Below are positions 55,983 to 64,000 of a DNA stretch of 64,000 nucleotides, piece after piece. The stretch lies in the NCBI GenBank assembly GCA_023391285.1, contig JAEWBF010000123.1, positions 62,001 to 126,000 on the forward strand. The letters are read 5' to 3'. Position numbers and translations under genes: made by a program. Position 1 is the stretch's first letter. Each line of letters opens with the position of its first letter. The DNA is from Verrucomicrobiota bacterium. Its GTDB lineage: Bacteria > Verrucomicrobiota > Verrucomicrobiia > Opitutales > Opitutaceae. Under the pieces are notes generated by a model. That model made no database searches and was not told the DNA's origin. It was given only the letters and a program-made list of their open reading frames with translations.

Positions 55983-58094
55983 CTACTGCTGCTTCGCCTT
56001 GATCCGCGAGAACGCCTGCTCCAGCGCGCGATCCAACACCGCCACGCTAATCGGTTTCGTCAAATGAGTCACGAACCCGGCATCGCTGCTCTCCGCCACG
56101 TCGCGCTCCATCCCGTATCCCGTCAGCGCGATCCCGAGAACGTCCTGTCGCTCCCGCAGCGTTCGCATCAGCGCGAAGCCGTCGCCATCGGGCAGCCCGA
56201 TATCCGACAACACCAGGTCGAACCGATTACGCTCGGCCGCGCTCAATGCCGCCGCCACCGTTCCGACCGCCACCACGTCAAATCCGCGCCGCACCAATAA
56301 TTGCGTGAGCGGAGACCGCGTCGGCTCGTGATCCTCGATCAAGAGGATCCGGCCCGCTCGCTTCGTTTCCGCCTCCGCAGTTTCCCCCACCAGCGAACCA
56401 TTTGGGTTTCTGAGCTGCGCCTGTCGCATCCCGGTCTCGGCCGGTTTGTGCAACGGCAAACGAACCGTGAACGTCGATCCTTGGTCCCGACCGTCGCTCG
56501 CTGCCTCGATCTGACCCGAATGCAAGTGCACCAGGCTGCGGCTGATCGCCAGCCCCAACCCCAACCCGCCGAAGCGATGGCTGCGCCCGTGCACCGCGTG
56601 CTCGCCTTGGGAAAAAGCATCGAAGATCCGCGCGATTTCGCTTTCCGACAACCCGATGCCCGTATCCGAAATTCGGATCTGAATTTCCTTGCTGGCCGGA
56701 AGTTCCGTTGTCGTCACCCGGACGCGCCCGCCTCGCGGCGTGAACTTGATCGCATTCTTCAGGATGTTCCAGAACACCTGCTGCAACCTCCCGCTATCGC
56801 CGAGGATCGTCGTGCGCGTCGCCTCGAGCGCCAGGTCCAGCGTCAGCTCCTTCTCGCTCGCATCCGCGCGCACCATGGCAATCGCATCGCGGAGCGTCGC
56901 ATGCACGTCGACCCGCTGCAGTTCCAAGGCGAGTTTGCCGTGCTCGATGCGCGTGAGATCCAGGAGATCGTCGATCAACCGCGCCTCGAGCAGCGCATTC
57001 TTTTCGATGGCACGGAACGCATCGCGCGCGCTCGCGGGATAATCCGGGTTCGCCGCCGAATCGCTCGCCAGCAATAACACCGGATTCAAGGGCGTGCGCA
57101 GCTCGTGCGAGAGAGCCGCCAGGAAATTGTCCTTCGCTCGCGCCGCCGCCAGCGCCTCGCGCTCCCGCATGCTCCGGTCGATCACGATCGCCACATACCG
57201 CGCGATGCGCGCGAGCATCGACACACTCGCCGGCGGCAAATGATCGAGCTCGTAACTCCCGAACGACAGCAGCCCGATCAACCGTGCTCCGATCGCGAGC
57301 GGAAACGCCGACGCCCCCCGCCATCCGATCTGCTGCAGCCGCTCGAGATGGGCCGCCCGCGTCGACGCTAATCCATGATTCGGCGCTCCGCCGGCATCGC
57401 GATCTTCGGGGCTCAACCGCAGCACCATGATCCCGTCCCGCAGGTGCGGCGGTATCCCCGCGCTCGTGCTCAGCCGAAAGGTCGCACTTTCCGCGTCGAA
57501 CAAGTAGCTCGCATGCGCGTCCAGCCCGAGCGAAGGCGCCAACGAAAGGAAGATGGCCGCCAACTCGTTCGCCGGATCCAGCGACTGCAGCAATCTCGAC
57601 AACGCCGACGACAACAGCCGGTCCGCCTCATGCTGGCGATGCAGGATGCTCGCTTGCCACTCCCTCTGCGTCACGTCTTCGATGATCGTGATGGTGCCCG
57701 CCACTTCGCCCGCTCCCGGCATCGGCGCAATCCGCGCTGTCTGCAGCATGAACGGCACCTCGGCCTCCGGCGTCGTGGAAGGCAGCGGCAACAGGTATTG
57801 ATGCAACGCCGTCGAAAGCACGCTGATCTCACCTTTGAGCGCGCGCACAAACCGCTCCGCCAGCCGCCGTTTCTCCAAGTCGGGAAACACCTCGAACAGT
57901 CGTCTTCCCACCACCGCCTCCGCTGTCAATCCGCTCTGCGTGATCAACCACTGGTTCCAGCTCCGAATAACCAGATCCCCATCCGTCGTGAAAATTCCGA
58001 ACGGCGCGATCTCATGCATCCACGCGGCCATCGCCGTGGTCGCACTGAATGCCGCCACGGTTTTCGACGCCTCCGGCGCAGGATCGCCGCTCAT
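55983..58094 (-). CDS. PAS-GAF hybrid histidine kinase, last gene of chemosensory operon
   Basis: 703-residue soluble hybrid kinase: PAS (~25-145, 'APFGIFTTDGDLVIRSWNQWL'), GAF (~160-305), HisKA with His330 in 'ALSHELRTPLNPVLLL', HATPase (~440-560, 'WNILKNAIKFTP', 'DTGIGLSE', 'GGLGLGLAISR') and receiver with Asp631 in 'LVLSDIGLPDGDG'. ATG at 58094 overlaps the cheC stop as ATGA, so it is coupled to the operon. The much longer frame to 58352 overlaps cheC and is rejected. It may feed its phosphate or a modified signal into the CheY/CheC branch. Confidence 0.92.
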   Translation of the reverse strand: MSGDPAPEASKTVAAFSATTAMAAWMHEIAPFGIFTTDGDLVIRSWNQWLITQSGLTAEAVVGRRLFEVFPDLEKRRLAERFVRALKGEISVLSTALHQYLLPLPSTTPEAEVPFMLQTARIAPMPGAGEVAGTITIIEDVTQREWQASILHRQHEADRLLSSALSRLLQSLDPANELAAIFLSLAPSLGLDAHASYLFDAESATFRLSTSAGIPPHLRDGIMVLRLSPEDRDAGGAPNHGLASTRAAHLERLQQIGWRGASAFPLAIGARLIGLLSFGSYELDHLPPASVSMLARIARYVAIVIDRSMREREALAAARAKDNFLAALSHELRTPLNPVLLLASDSAANPDYPASARDAFRAIEKNALLEARLIDDLLDLTRIEHGKLALELQRVDVHATLRDAIAMVRADASEKELTLDLALEATRTTILGDSGRLQQVFWNILKNAIKFTPRGGRVRVTTTELPASKEIQIRISDTGIGLSESEIARIFDAFSQGEHAVHGRSHRFGGLGLGLAISRSLVHLHSGQIEAASDGRDQGSTFTVRLPLHKPAETGMRQAQLRNPNGSLVGETAEAETKRAGRILLIEDHEPTRSPLTQLLVRRGFDVVAVGTVAAALSAAERNRFDLVLSDIGLPDGDGFALMRTLRERQDVLGIALTGYGMERDVAESSDAGFVTHLTKPISVAVLDRALEQAFSRIKAKQQ

Positions 58095-58711
58095 TCCATT
58101 TGCCTTTTCTCCCACCGATCGAGCTCCATCAACAAACGATCCAACGAAGTGATTCCCAAGACGATCACCAGGTAACCGGTGACGTTCCCCGCGCGCACCA
58201 CGAAGCGCGTGTGTATCATCAGCCCGTAGTGCAACTGCGTTCCATCGTGCTGCGACACGTCCTCGAACAGCTCGGGCACGCTCTGCACCTTCAGCTGCGG
58301 CACGGCGAAATGCAGGTGCACGCGTAACAGATTGCCGAATACGCCGAGGCACGCATTCAGCAGAATGTTGCCCACTTCGATCACGATCTCCCGGGCGCTG
58401 GAATCCAACTCTCCGTCCGGCATGCGGTCGTCCGTCAGCAGCCGGCTCAACACCACCGCGGCCCGTCGATCCATCATCAGCAACGCCCGCCCCGAAAACG
58501 GTCCCGAAAACATCTGGCTCACGCTCGCGACGTCCTCGCTGATCAACTTTTCCAGCGCCGGCGCGATCTCCGCGATCGGCAACATCGAAACATGCGGCAC
58601 CTCCAGGGTGATGCGATATCCCGTCAACTCCGACAACGCTCCCGCGGCCCGCCCATAACCAATATTGATCAACTCGGTCAGCGTATCCCTCTGCGCGACG
58701 TTCAGCTCCAT
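58091..58711 (-). CDS. cheC: CheC-type CheY-P phosphatase
   Basis: 206-residue protein with the two active helices of CheC: 'TELINIGYGRAAGALSELTG' (Glu13, Asn16) and 'AREIVIEVGNILLNACLG', each ending in a conserved Pro. It should remove phosphate from CheY-P. No cheD, its usual partner, is visible in the window. It overlaps cheY by ten bases and the kinase gene by four. Confidence 0.9.
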   Translation of the reverse strand: MELNVAQRDTLTELINIGYGRAAGALSELTGYRITLEVPHVSMLPIAEIAPALEKLISEDVASVSQMFSGPFSGRALLMMDRRAAVVLSRLLTDDRMPDGELDSSAREIVIEVGNILLNACLGVFGNLLRVHLHFAVPQLKVQSVPELFEDVSQHDGTQLHYGLMIHTRFVVRAGNVTGYLVIVLGITSLDRLLMELDRWEKRQME

Positions 58712-59082
58712 GTGTGGCCCCCGTTGAGCACGGTCTCGATCGTCGCAGCCAGAGCCGCGCGATTCACCGGCTTGTTCAGCAGCGCCTTCGCGCCCGCCGC
58801 CCGCACCTGCTCCGCCGTCGAAGTCTGAATATCCGCCGTCGCCACAATGACCTGCGCGTCCGGCTTCATCTCGCGAATTTTCGTCAACACCTCGAGGCCA
58901 TACATCCCCGTCATGACCATATCGAGAATCACCACGTCCGGCGCATTCAGATAAAATCGCTCCAATGCCTGCGCCCCGTCCGACGCCTCCTCCACCGAGT
59001 GCCCCAACGCCTCCAAGTGCTGCCTCAAGGTCCGGCGGGCCAGCGCCGAGTCATCTACGATCAAAAATTTCTTTGGTGTCAT
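58702..59082 (-). CDS. cheY: CheY-like response regulator
   Basis: 126-residue single receiver with 'FLIVDDSALARR', Asp54 in 'VVILDMVMTGMYG', Thr of 'IVATAD' and Lys of 'LLNKPV'. Its start ATG (59082) overlaps the cheB stop by four bases. It is the likely output of the CheA in this operon. Confidence 0.92.
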   Translation of the reverse strand: MTPKKFLIVDDSALARRTLRQHLEALGHSVEEASDGAQALERFYLNAPDVVILDMVMTGMYGLEVLTKIREMKPDAQVIVATADIQTSTAEQVRAAGAKALLNKPVNRAALAATIETVLNGGHTWS

Positions 59083-60149
59083 ACTCCTCGGGTGATGGTT
59101 TGGGCCATGTCGTCCAACAGGACAATCGCGTCGCTCAATCCGGCCTCCACTACTGAGCGCGGCATACCATAGATAACACAACTTTTTTCCGCCTCCGCGA
59201 TCACCCGGCCGCCCTTCGCCTTCACCCACGCCGAGCCTTCCTTCCCGTCGTCGCCCATCCCCGTCATCACCACCGCCAGCACGCGATCGCCAAACGTCTC
59301 CGCCGCCGAGCGGAACAACACATCCGCCGAGGGCCGGTGAATCTTGTCCAGCGGCTGCAGCGTGGTTTGCGCCACCACGTCATGGCTCGCCGTCCGGCGG
59401 AACACGAGATGCCGCCCCGCCGCCGCGACGAGCACTAGACCCGGCCGCAACACATCCCCGTCCGCCGCCTCCTTCACCGTCAGCTCACAAAGTTCGTTCA
59501 ACTTCTCCGCATACAACGCCGTGTAACCCACCGGCATATGCAGCACGATCGCGATCGGCACCGGGAAGTTCGCCGGGAACAGCGGCAGCATCCGCCGCAA
59601 CGCCTGCGGCCCACCCGTCGAAATTCCAATCACCACGATGTCCGCCTTCGTCCGCTCCACTTTTGCCGCCGTTTCCGCGAGCGCCACCGGCGTCAGCTCC
59701 CGCACCAGATTCTGCACCGGCACGCTCAACGCCCCGCGCACTTTCTCGATCAGCACGTCCCGCACGTTCTTCAAATCGTCCGTCGCCAGCGCCGTCGGCT
59801 TCTGCACCACGTCGATCGCGCCGGCATTCAACGCCTCCACCACCTCGATCTCGTCCTGCGAGGCCGACGAGAGAATCAAAATCGGCATCGGCTTCACCGC
59901 CATCTGCCGCCGCACAAAATCCACGCCGTTCATGTTCGGCATGCGCAGGTCGCTGATGACCAAATCCGGCTGCAACGCCGCCGTCTGCTCCAGCGCTTCC
60001 TCGCCATCGCGCGCCGTCCCCACCACCTGCACCCGGCCGTCCGTCTCGAAAATCTCGCGCACCACTTTTCGCGCAAACGCGGAGTCGTCCACGATCAGCA
60101 CGCGAACCGGCCTCTCCACCTCCAAAGGGTTGTCCTCCCGTTCGCTCAT
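59079..60149 (-). CDS. cheB: chemotaxis methylesterase CheB
   Basis: 356-residue receiver-methylesterase. Receiver Asp67 in 'LVISDLRMPNMNG'; esterase Ser177 in 'GISTGGPQALR', His204 in 'VLHMPVGYT' and Asp300 in 'MTGMGDDGKEG'. It demethylates glutamyl methyl esters on the receptor, reversing CheR. ATG at 60149 overlaps the cheR stop as ATGA; the longer frame to 60779 would read through cheR. Confidence 0.95.
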   Translation of the reverse strand: MSEREDNPLEVERPVRVLIVDDSAFARKVVREIFETDGRVQVVGTARDGEEALEQTAALQPDLVISDLRMPNMNGVDFVRRQMAVKPMPILILSSASQDEIEVVEALNAGAIDVVQKPTALATDDLKNVRDVLIEKVRGALSVPVQNLVRELTPVALAETAAKVERTKADIVVIGISTGGPQALRRMLPLFPANFPVPIAIVLHMPVGYTALYAEKLNELCELTVKEAADGDVLRPGLVLVAAAGRHLVFRRTASHDVVAQTTLQPLDKIHRPSADVLFRSAAETFGDRVLAVVMTGMGDDGKEGSAWVKAKGGRVIAEAEKSCVIYGMPRSVVEAGLSDAIVLLDDMAQTITRGV

Positions 60150-61003
60150 CCTCCGCCTCGCTTCACATAAGCGAACGCCCCGTGCACGTCCTCCAAGTCG
60201 AATTGCGTGGTCAATTTCAACAACGACTCCGACGCCCCGACAAACAGATGACCGCCAGCCGGCATCTGCCTCCCGAACGCCGCCACCACCCGCGAGATCG
60301 CCTCCGCCGAAAAATAGATGAAAACGTTCCGGCAAAAGATCACCTGCACGTCCTTGATATCCGAATACGTCGTCGGATCCACGAGGTTCGCCCAGCGAAA
60401 GGTCACCCGCGCGGCCAGGTCCCGCGCCAGCGCTTCGCCTTCGGGTTTCCGCTCGAAATACTTCGCCCGCAGCGCCGGCGGCAGCGTGCGAAACGACCGC
60501 TCGCGATACACCGCCTCGCGCGCCCGCGCCAGGGCCGCATCGCTCGCGTCGCTCGCTAAAATCTCGATCGGGTGCGCACCCCAGCCCGCTTCCTCCAGCG
60601 CCATCGCAATCGTGTAAGGCTCCTCGCCCGTCGCGCAGGCCGCACTCCAGATTCGCAGGGGCGCCGTCGTCTTGCGAAACCACGCCGGAACCACCTGCGC
60701 GGTCAGCGCCTTGATCTGGTCCACCTCCCGCCAGAAATAGGTTTCCTGCACCGAAAAGGCATCCATCACCCGGCGCCACTCCACCGCCGCATCGTCGTCG
60801 TATTTCAGCTTGTAATAATAATCCAGCAGCGACGCGCTGCCCGTGGCCGCGACGCGCTCCTGCAATTTATCCACCATCAAATCGAGACGGTCCGACTCGA
60901 AATACGTGCCCGTGCGCTCGTGCACGAGGTCGCGCAAGAGCTTGGGCACCGGCTCAGGCACCGAGGATGAAGCAGCGGCGCCAGGCGCCCGAATGGAACT
61001 CAT
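60146..61003 (-). CDS. cheR: chemotaxis methyltransferase CheR
   Basis: 285-residue SAM-dependent methyltransferase that methylates receptor glutamates. N-terminal helical domain ('[17 protein letters not shown]', '[16 protein letters not shown]'), SAM motif '[17 protein letters not shown]' and '[14 protein letters not shown]'. No TPR extension. ATG overlaps the mcp stop by four bases. Confidence 0.94.
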   Translation of the reverse strand: MSSIRAPGAAASSSVPEPVPKLLRDLVHERTGTYFESDRLDLMVDKLQERVAATGSASLLDYYYKLKYDDDAAVEWRRVMDAFSVQETYFWREVDQIKALTAQVVPAWFRKTTAPLRIWSAACATGEEPYTIAMALEEAGWGAHPIEILASDASDAALARAREAVYRERSFRTLPPALRAKYFERKPEGEALARDLAARVTFRWANLVDPTTYSDIKDVQVIFCRNVFIYFSAEAISRVVAAFGRQMPAGGHLFVGASESLLKLTTQFDLEDVHGAFAYVKRGGG

Positions 61004-63048
61004 GGGTTTTTGGAACCGTCACCCGGTGTCTCGTTCGCGGCCCGACGCGTTTTTCTCTGTCGACGCGCCGTGTCTGCGGCGATCGCTTCCGCCGCGTCCG
61101 CCGCATTGCGCGTCGTCACCCCGCGAATCTTCCCGAGGCTCACCGCCACCGATTCGGCCGACGCCGAATTCTCCAGATTGGCCGCCGTGATCGACTTGAT
61201 CTGCTTCGCGATATTTTGGGTCGATCCCGACATGTCGCGCAGCGCCCGCGATTGCTCCTGCAGGCCCCGCGACGTCTGCTCCGACTGCGTGCGCAAACTG
61301 TCGACCGCCGAAGTGATCTGGAGCGTGCCCGCCGCCTGTTCCTGCAGCGCCCGGTTCACCGTGTTCACCATCTGCGTCACGCGTTCCGCTTCGCGCGCAA
61401 TCTGGTCGACCGCCACCGACTGCTCCGCGAGCGACTTCGAGGTCGAGACCCCGCCTTTCCGCATCGAATCGATCGCCGACACGATCTGCGTCGCGCCAAG
61501 AGACTGCTCCTTCGTCGCTTTCCGCAGCTGCGTCGCGATGCTGCTCGTCGACTGCGCCGCTTTCACCACTTCCCGCGCCGCCCGGCCATGCTCCGCCATC
61601 GCTTGCGAAACTTCCTTCGTCACTTTTCGCATCTGCGTCGACGCCTGCACGATCGCCGCCGCGCCTTTCGCCTGCTCCGCCGTCGCCGCCGTCACTTGCC
61701 GCGCCTGCGCCGTCGTCACCCCGATCGCTTCGCTCACATGACGCCCCGCGACAATCTGCTCCTCGGTCGCACGGCTGATTTCCGCGACCAGCGTCGTGCT
61801 GGTCCGGATACCTTCCAATATCTTCTGCAATCCTTCCGAGCCGCTCTGCGACTGCTCCGTCGACTCTTCCGCAATCCGCGCGCCATCCAGCGCCGCCTGC
61901 GTCGCGTCCCGTGTCACGTTCTCTAAATTGCGCACGATCTTCGCAATGTCCGAAGTCGCTTTCGCGCAACGGTCCGCGAGATTGCGAATCTCCTCCGCCA
62001 CCACCGCAAACCCACGCCCGGCATCGCCCGCCCGCGCCGCCTCGATCGAGGCGTTCAACGACAGGAGATTCGTTCGCTCCGCGATCACGCTGATCGTGTC
62101 CACGATGCCGCCGATCTCGGTCGTCTGATTGTTCAACTCCCGCATCACCGTCGTCGAATTGCTCATCGCTTTCGCGACGCGTCCGATCCCGTCGATCGAC
62201 TTGCGGATCATCGCCCCGCCTTCGTTCGCGTCGCGCGACACCGCCGCCGTCACCTCCTGCGTCCGCTTCACCAAATCCGCCACCGAGCGATTCGAGCGGT
62301 CCATCTGCAGCGCACTCGCATTCGCATTGTTTGCCGCCTCCGCAATGCGCTCGCTGTTCTGCGCCACCGACTGAATCGATCGCGCCATTTCCTCCACCGA
62401 GGTCGACGTCTCCTCCACCGAAGTCGCGAGTCCTTCCGACATCGCCGCGACTTCCTCGATCGACGCCGCCATCTCGTTCATCGACGACAGCGTCTCCTCC
62501 GCCGCCGCCGATAGCTCATCCGCATTGCGCGACACGCCTTGGATCGAGCGTCCCATCTCCTCGATCGACGCGGCCGTTTCGTTCAAGCCCGTCGCCAGAT
62601 TTTCGGAATCCGCCGTGACGCTCTTCACCGACGCCGCCACTTCCGTAATCGCGGCCGTCAACTCCTGCGCCGAGGTCGCCAGCTCCTGCGTGGTTCCGGT
62701 CACCGACTGCGAAGCCGACGCGATCTGCTTGATCGCCACGCTCGTTTGCGACGCGGCCGACGCGATCGCCGCGCTGTTGCCCGTGATCTGCTCGATCGAT
62801 GCCGCGAGTTCGTTCACCGACGACGCAATATCCTCCCCCGATCGCGCCACGTCCCGCGCCTGGCCCGCCGTTTCCTTCAACGATCGCGTCAACTCCGCCG
62901 CCTGTTCTGCCGCGGAATCCAACGAGAGCAACTGGGTCGCCGCTCCTTCGGCGCTTCGATCCGCCGCCGAGCGGCCGCGACGATCGGTGAGAGAGGTGGA
63001 GAGCGGGTCGCCGGCTTCACCGGCAGGAGCGGGTTTCGACTTCGACAT
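61000..63048 (-). CDS. soluble methyl-accepting chemotaxis protein without sensor domain
   Basis: 682-residue receptor with no membrane segment and no recognised ligand domain; nearly the whole protein is coiled coil. The signalling hairpin tip is at ~residues 322-358 ('[20 protein letters not shown]' and following). The N-terminal ~60 residues are low-complexity. Both helices before and after the tip show continued heptads with many Glu/Gln pairs that could be methylated. Overlap with cheR and a 6-base gap from cheW place it in the operon. It must receive its signal from a partner protein or from cytoplasmic conditions. Confidence 0.92.
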   Translation of the reverse strand: MSKSKPAPAGEAGDPLSTSLTDRRGRSAADRSAEGAATQLLSLDSAAEQAAELTRSLKETAGQARDVARSGEDIASSVNELAASIEQITGNSAAIASAASQTSVAIKQIASASQSVTGTTQELATSAQELTAAITEVAASVKSVTADSENLATGLNETAASIEEMGRSIQGVSRNADELSAAAEETLSSMNEMAASIEEVAAMSEGLATSVEETSTSVEEMARSIQSVAQNSERIAEAANNANASALQMDRSNRSVADLVKRTQEVTAAVSRDANEGGAMIRKSIDGIGRVAKAMSNSTTVMRELNNQTTEIGGIVDTISVIAERTNLLSLNASIEAARAGDAGRGFAVVAEEIRNLADRCAKATSDIAKIVRNLENVTRDATQAALDGARIAEESTEQSQSGSEGLQKILEGIRTSTTLVAEISRATEEQIVAGRHVSEAIGVTTAQARQVTAATAEQAKGAAAIVQASTQMRKVTKEVSQAMAEHGRAAREVVKAAQSTSSIATQLRKATKEQSLGATQIVSAIDSMRKGGVSTSKSLAEQSVAVDQIAREAERVTQMVNTVNRALQEQAAGTLQITSAVDSLRTQSEQTSRGLQEQSRALRDMSGSTQNIAKQIKSITAANLENSASAESVAVSLGKIRGVTTRNAADAAEAIAADTARRQRKTRRAANETPGDGSKNP

Positions 63049-63054
63049 GATGAA

Positions 63055-63546
63055 TCAGGAGGAGGGGGAGGTAACGGACGACTCGGGTAGTTCGGGCAAA
63101 GTCGTTTCTTCCAACGTAAGCACGGCACCCACGTCCAGGATCAGCACGTTGCGACCTTTCACCGTCGCCACGCCTTCGACGTAATTTCCTTGGATGCCCA
63201 CGAGCGTCGCTTCGATGGGCCGGATCGCACTCCGGTCGATCCGCTCGAATTGCCGCGCCGAATCGACAATCAGCGCGACCACGCGTTCCTGCACCCGCAG
63301 GAAGATCAAACGCGTCTGCGCCGTATAAGGCTGCCGGGCCAGCCCGAACCGCGCCCGCAAGTTCAACGCCGGAAACACCTGCCCGCGCGAAAACACCACT
63401 CCGTCCACCGCCGCCGCCGTGTTCGGCACTCGCGTCACATGCTCCAGCATCTCCACGTGCTGCACCTCCGCACTCCGCACGGCATAGGCCGCGGAATCCA
63501 ATTCGAAAATGATGTAGGTGTCGGAGATATTCATGAGACACGTCAC
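63055..63546 (-). CDS. cheW: coupling protein CheW
   Basis: 163-residue CheW domain linking receptor and CheA ('IIFELDSAAYAVRSAEVQHVEM', split over two strands, 'GVVFSRGQVFPALNLRARFG', 'VVALIVDSARQFERI', 'GVATVKGRNVLILDVGAVL'). The start is given as GTG 63546 because this overlaps the cheA stop by four bases as in the rest of the operon; ATG 63534 is the alternative and gives 159 residues. Confidence 0.9.
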   Translation of the reverse strand: MTCLMNISDTYIIFELDSAAYAVRSAEVQHVEMLEHVTRVPNTAAAVDGVVFSRGQVFPALNLRARFGLARQPYTAQTRLIFLRVQERVVALIVDSARQFERIDRSAIRPIEATLVGIQGNYVEGVATVKGRNVLILDVGAVLTLEETTLPELPESSVTSPSS

Positions 63547-64000
63547 GTCGCCGCCAGTTCAGCGCCACTCACCGGAGGTCGCACCACTCCGCTGGTCAAC
63601 GCAATCGGATCAAGAATCAAGATCGGTCGCCCGTCCCCCAGTTCCGTCGCACCCGCAATACCTTCCACCCGCACCAACGGATCCTCCAACGGTCGCACCA
63701 CCACTTCCCGCCGCGTCACCACGCGATCGACCACAAGCCCGACCGCTCCGCGTTCCGAACTGAGCACCAGCAGCGTCCACAACTCCGGCTCTTCAACTTC
63801 GAGCTGAAACACTTTTGCGAGTCTCCGAAACGGCAACAATCCACCGCGATACGGCACCACTTCCGTTCCACGAATCTTCCGCCGCTCGCTCGCAGCCACC
63901 TGCACGATTTCATCCACGGCACTCTGCGGGACCGCGCACGTTTCTGCCCCCACCGTCACGATGATCGCATCGACGATCGAAAGCGTCAGCGGCAGCCTCA
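63543..64000 (-). CDS. cheA: C-terminal part of chemotaxis kinase CheA (5'-truncated by window edge)
   Basis: Last ~152 residues: the frame is open to the window end, giving 'LPLTLSIVDAIIVTVGAETC', the classic junction between CheA's kinase and CheW-like regulatory domains, then 'AVPQSAVDEIVQV', 'GLLPFRRLAKVFQLE' and 'GRPILILDPIALTSG'. This domain docks CheW and receptors. Kinase, dimer and Hpt domains must lie beyond 64000. Its stop overlaps cheW. Confidence 0.88.
   Translation of the reverse strand, partial: RLPLTLSIVDAIIVTVGAETCAVPQSAVDEIVQVAASERRKIRGTEVVPYRGGLLPFRRLAKVFQLEVEEPELWTLLVLSSERGAVGLVVDRVVTRREVVVRPLEDPLVRVEGIAGATELGDGRPILILDPIALTSGVVRPPVSGAELAAT

Overview
The window is 64 kb of GC-rich DNA that looks like a chromosome segment of a verrucomicrobial bacterium, most likely an Opitutaceae-type genome. 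This is inferred from the gene families: paired DUF1552/DUF1592 secreted proteins, a PL11 lyase joined to autotransporter-type strand repeats, a fused exosortase/EpsI protein, VCBS and delta-60-repeat surface proteins, and very strong C-ending codon use. No 16S rRNA or other phylogenetic marker is present to prove it. I saw no tRNA or rRNA gene, CRISPR array, insertion sequence, prophage or replication origin.

Layout. 1-7 kb: end of a tRNA-dihydrouridine synthase, sufT and sppA, a conserved protein of unknown role, a DUF4336 protein and a DapF-like protein whose two catalytic cysteines are both serine. 6.8-11.6 kb: a GFA protein, an exported redoxin, then an exosortase locus (Cys-rich membrane protein, exosortase-EpsI fusion, two tiny membrane proteins). 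11.7-17 kb: universal stress protein, Xaa-Pro aminopeptidase, small membrane protein and pyruvate phosphate dikinase. 17-27.5 kb: exported and surface proteins (a delta-60/Ig protein with an apparent frameshift, a TlpA-like thioredoxin, a VCBS protein and a 1748-residue rhamnogalacturonan-lyase-like protein). 27.8-32 kb: an orphan CheX and a 1158-residue protein of unknown function. 32-44 kb: mixed metabolic, transport and signalling genes, including a WYL regulator with two glyoxalase-fold genes, a CoA-transferase, a lactonase, an adenylate kinase and a hybrid kinase. 44-52.8 kb: response regulator, HflX, a CBS-domain membrane protein, and the DUF1552/DUF1592 pair. 53-64 kb: a PAS-rich hybrid kinase converging on a tightly overlapped chemosensory operon (cheA-cheW-mcp-cheR-cheB-cheY-cheC-hybrid kinase), in which almost every junction is a 4-base overlap.

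The most unusual thing at the DNA level is the gaps between genes. They hold several families of short dispersed 'phrase' repeats. One family consists of palindromes that usually open with GTAG, with varied arms but a shared plan; one copy lies in frame inside a large gene and others supply a stop codon or act as terminators. The others are decamer arrays of the ATTCGTGTCC type, a GTGAAA hexamer tract with its complement on the far side of a gap, an AAATCGAAAATC array, and one copy of the CATTCTGAGCG...AAGAATCT element that supplies the apparent start codon of a gene. At the protein level the best leads are the cysteine-less DapF-like protein, the 1158-residue protein with a P-loop-like GGGKSE motif, and the sensor-less soluble receptor of the chemosensory operon.
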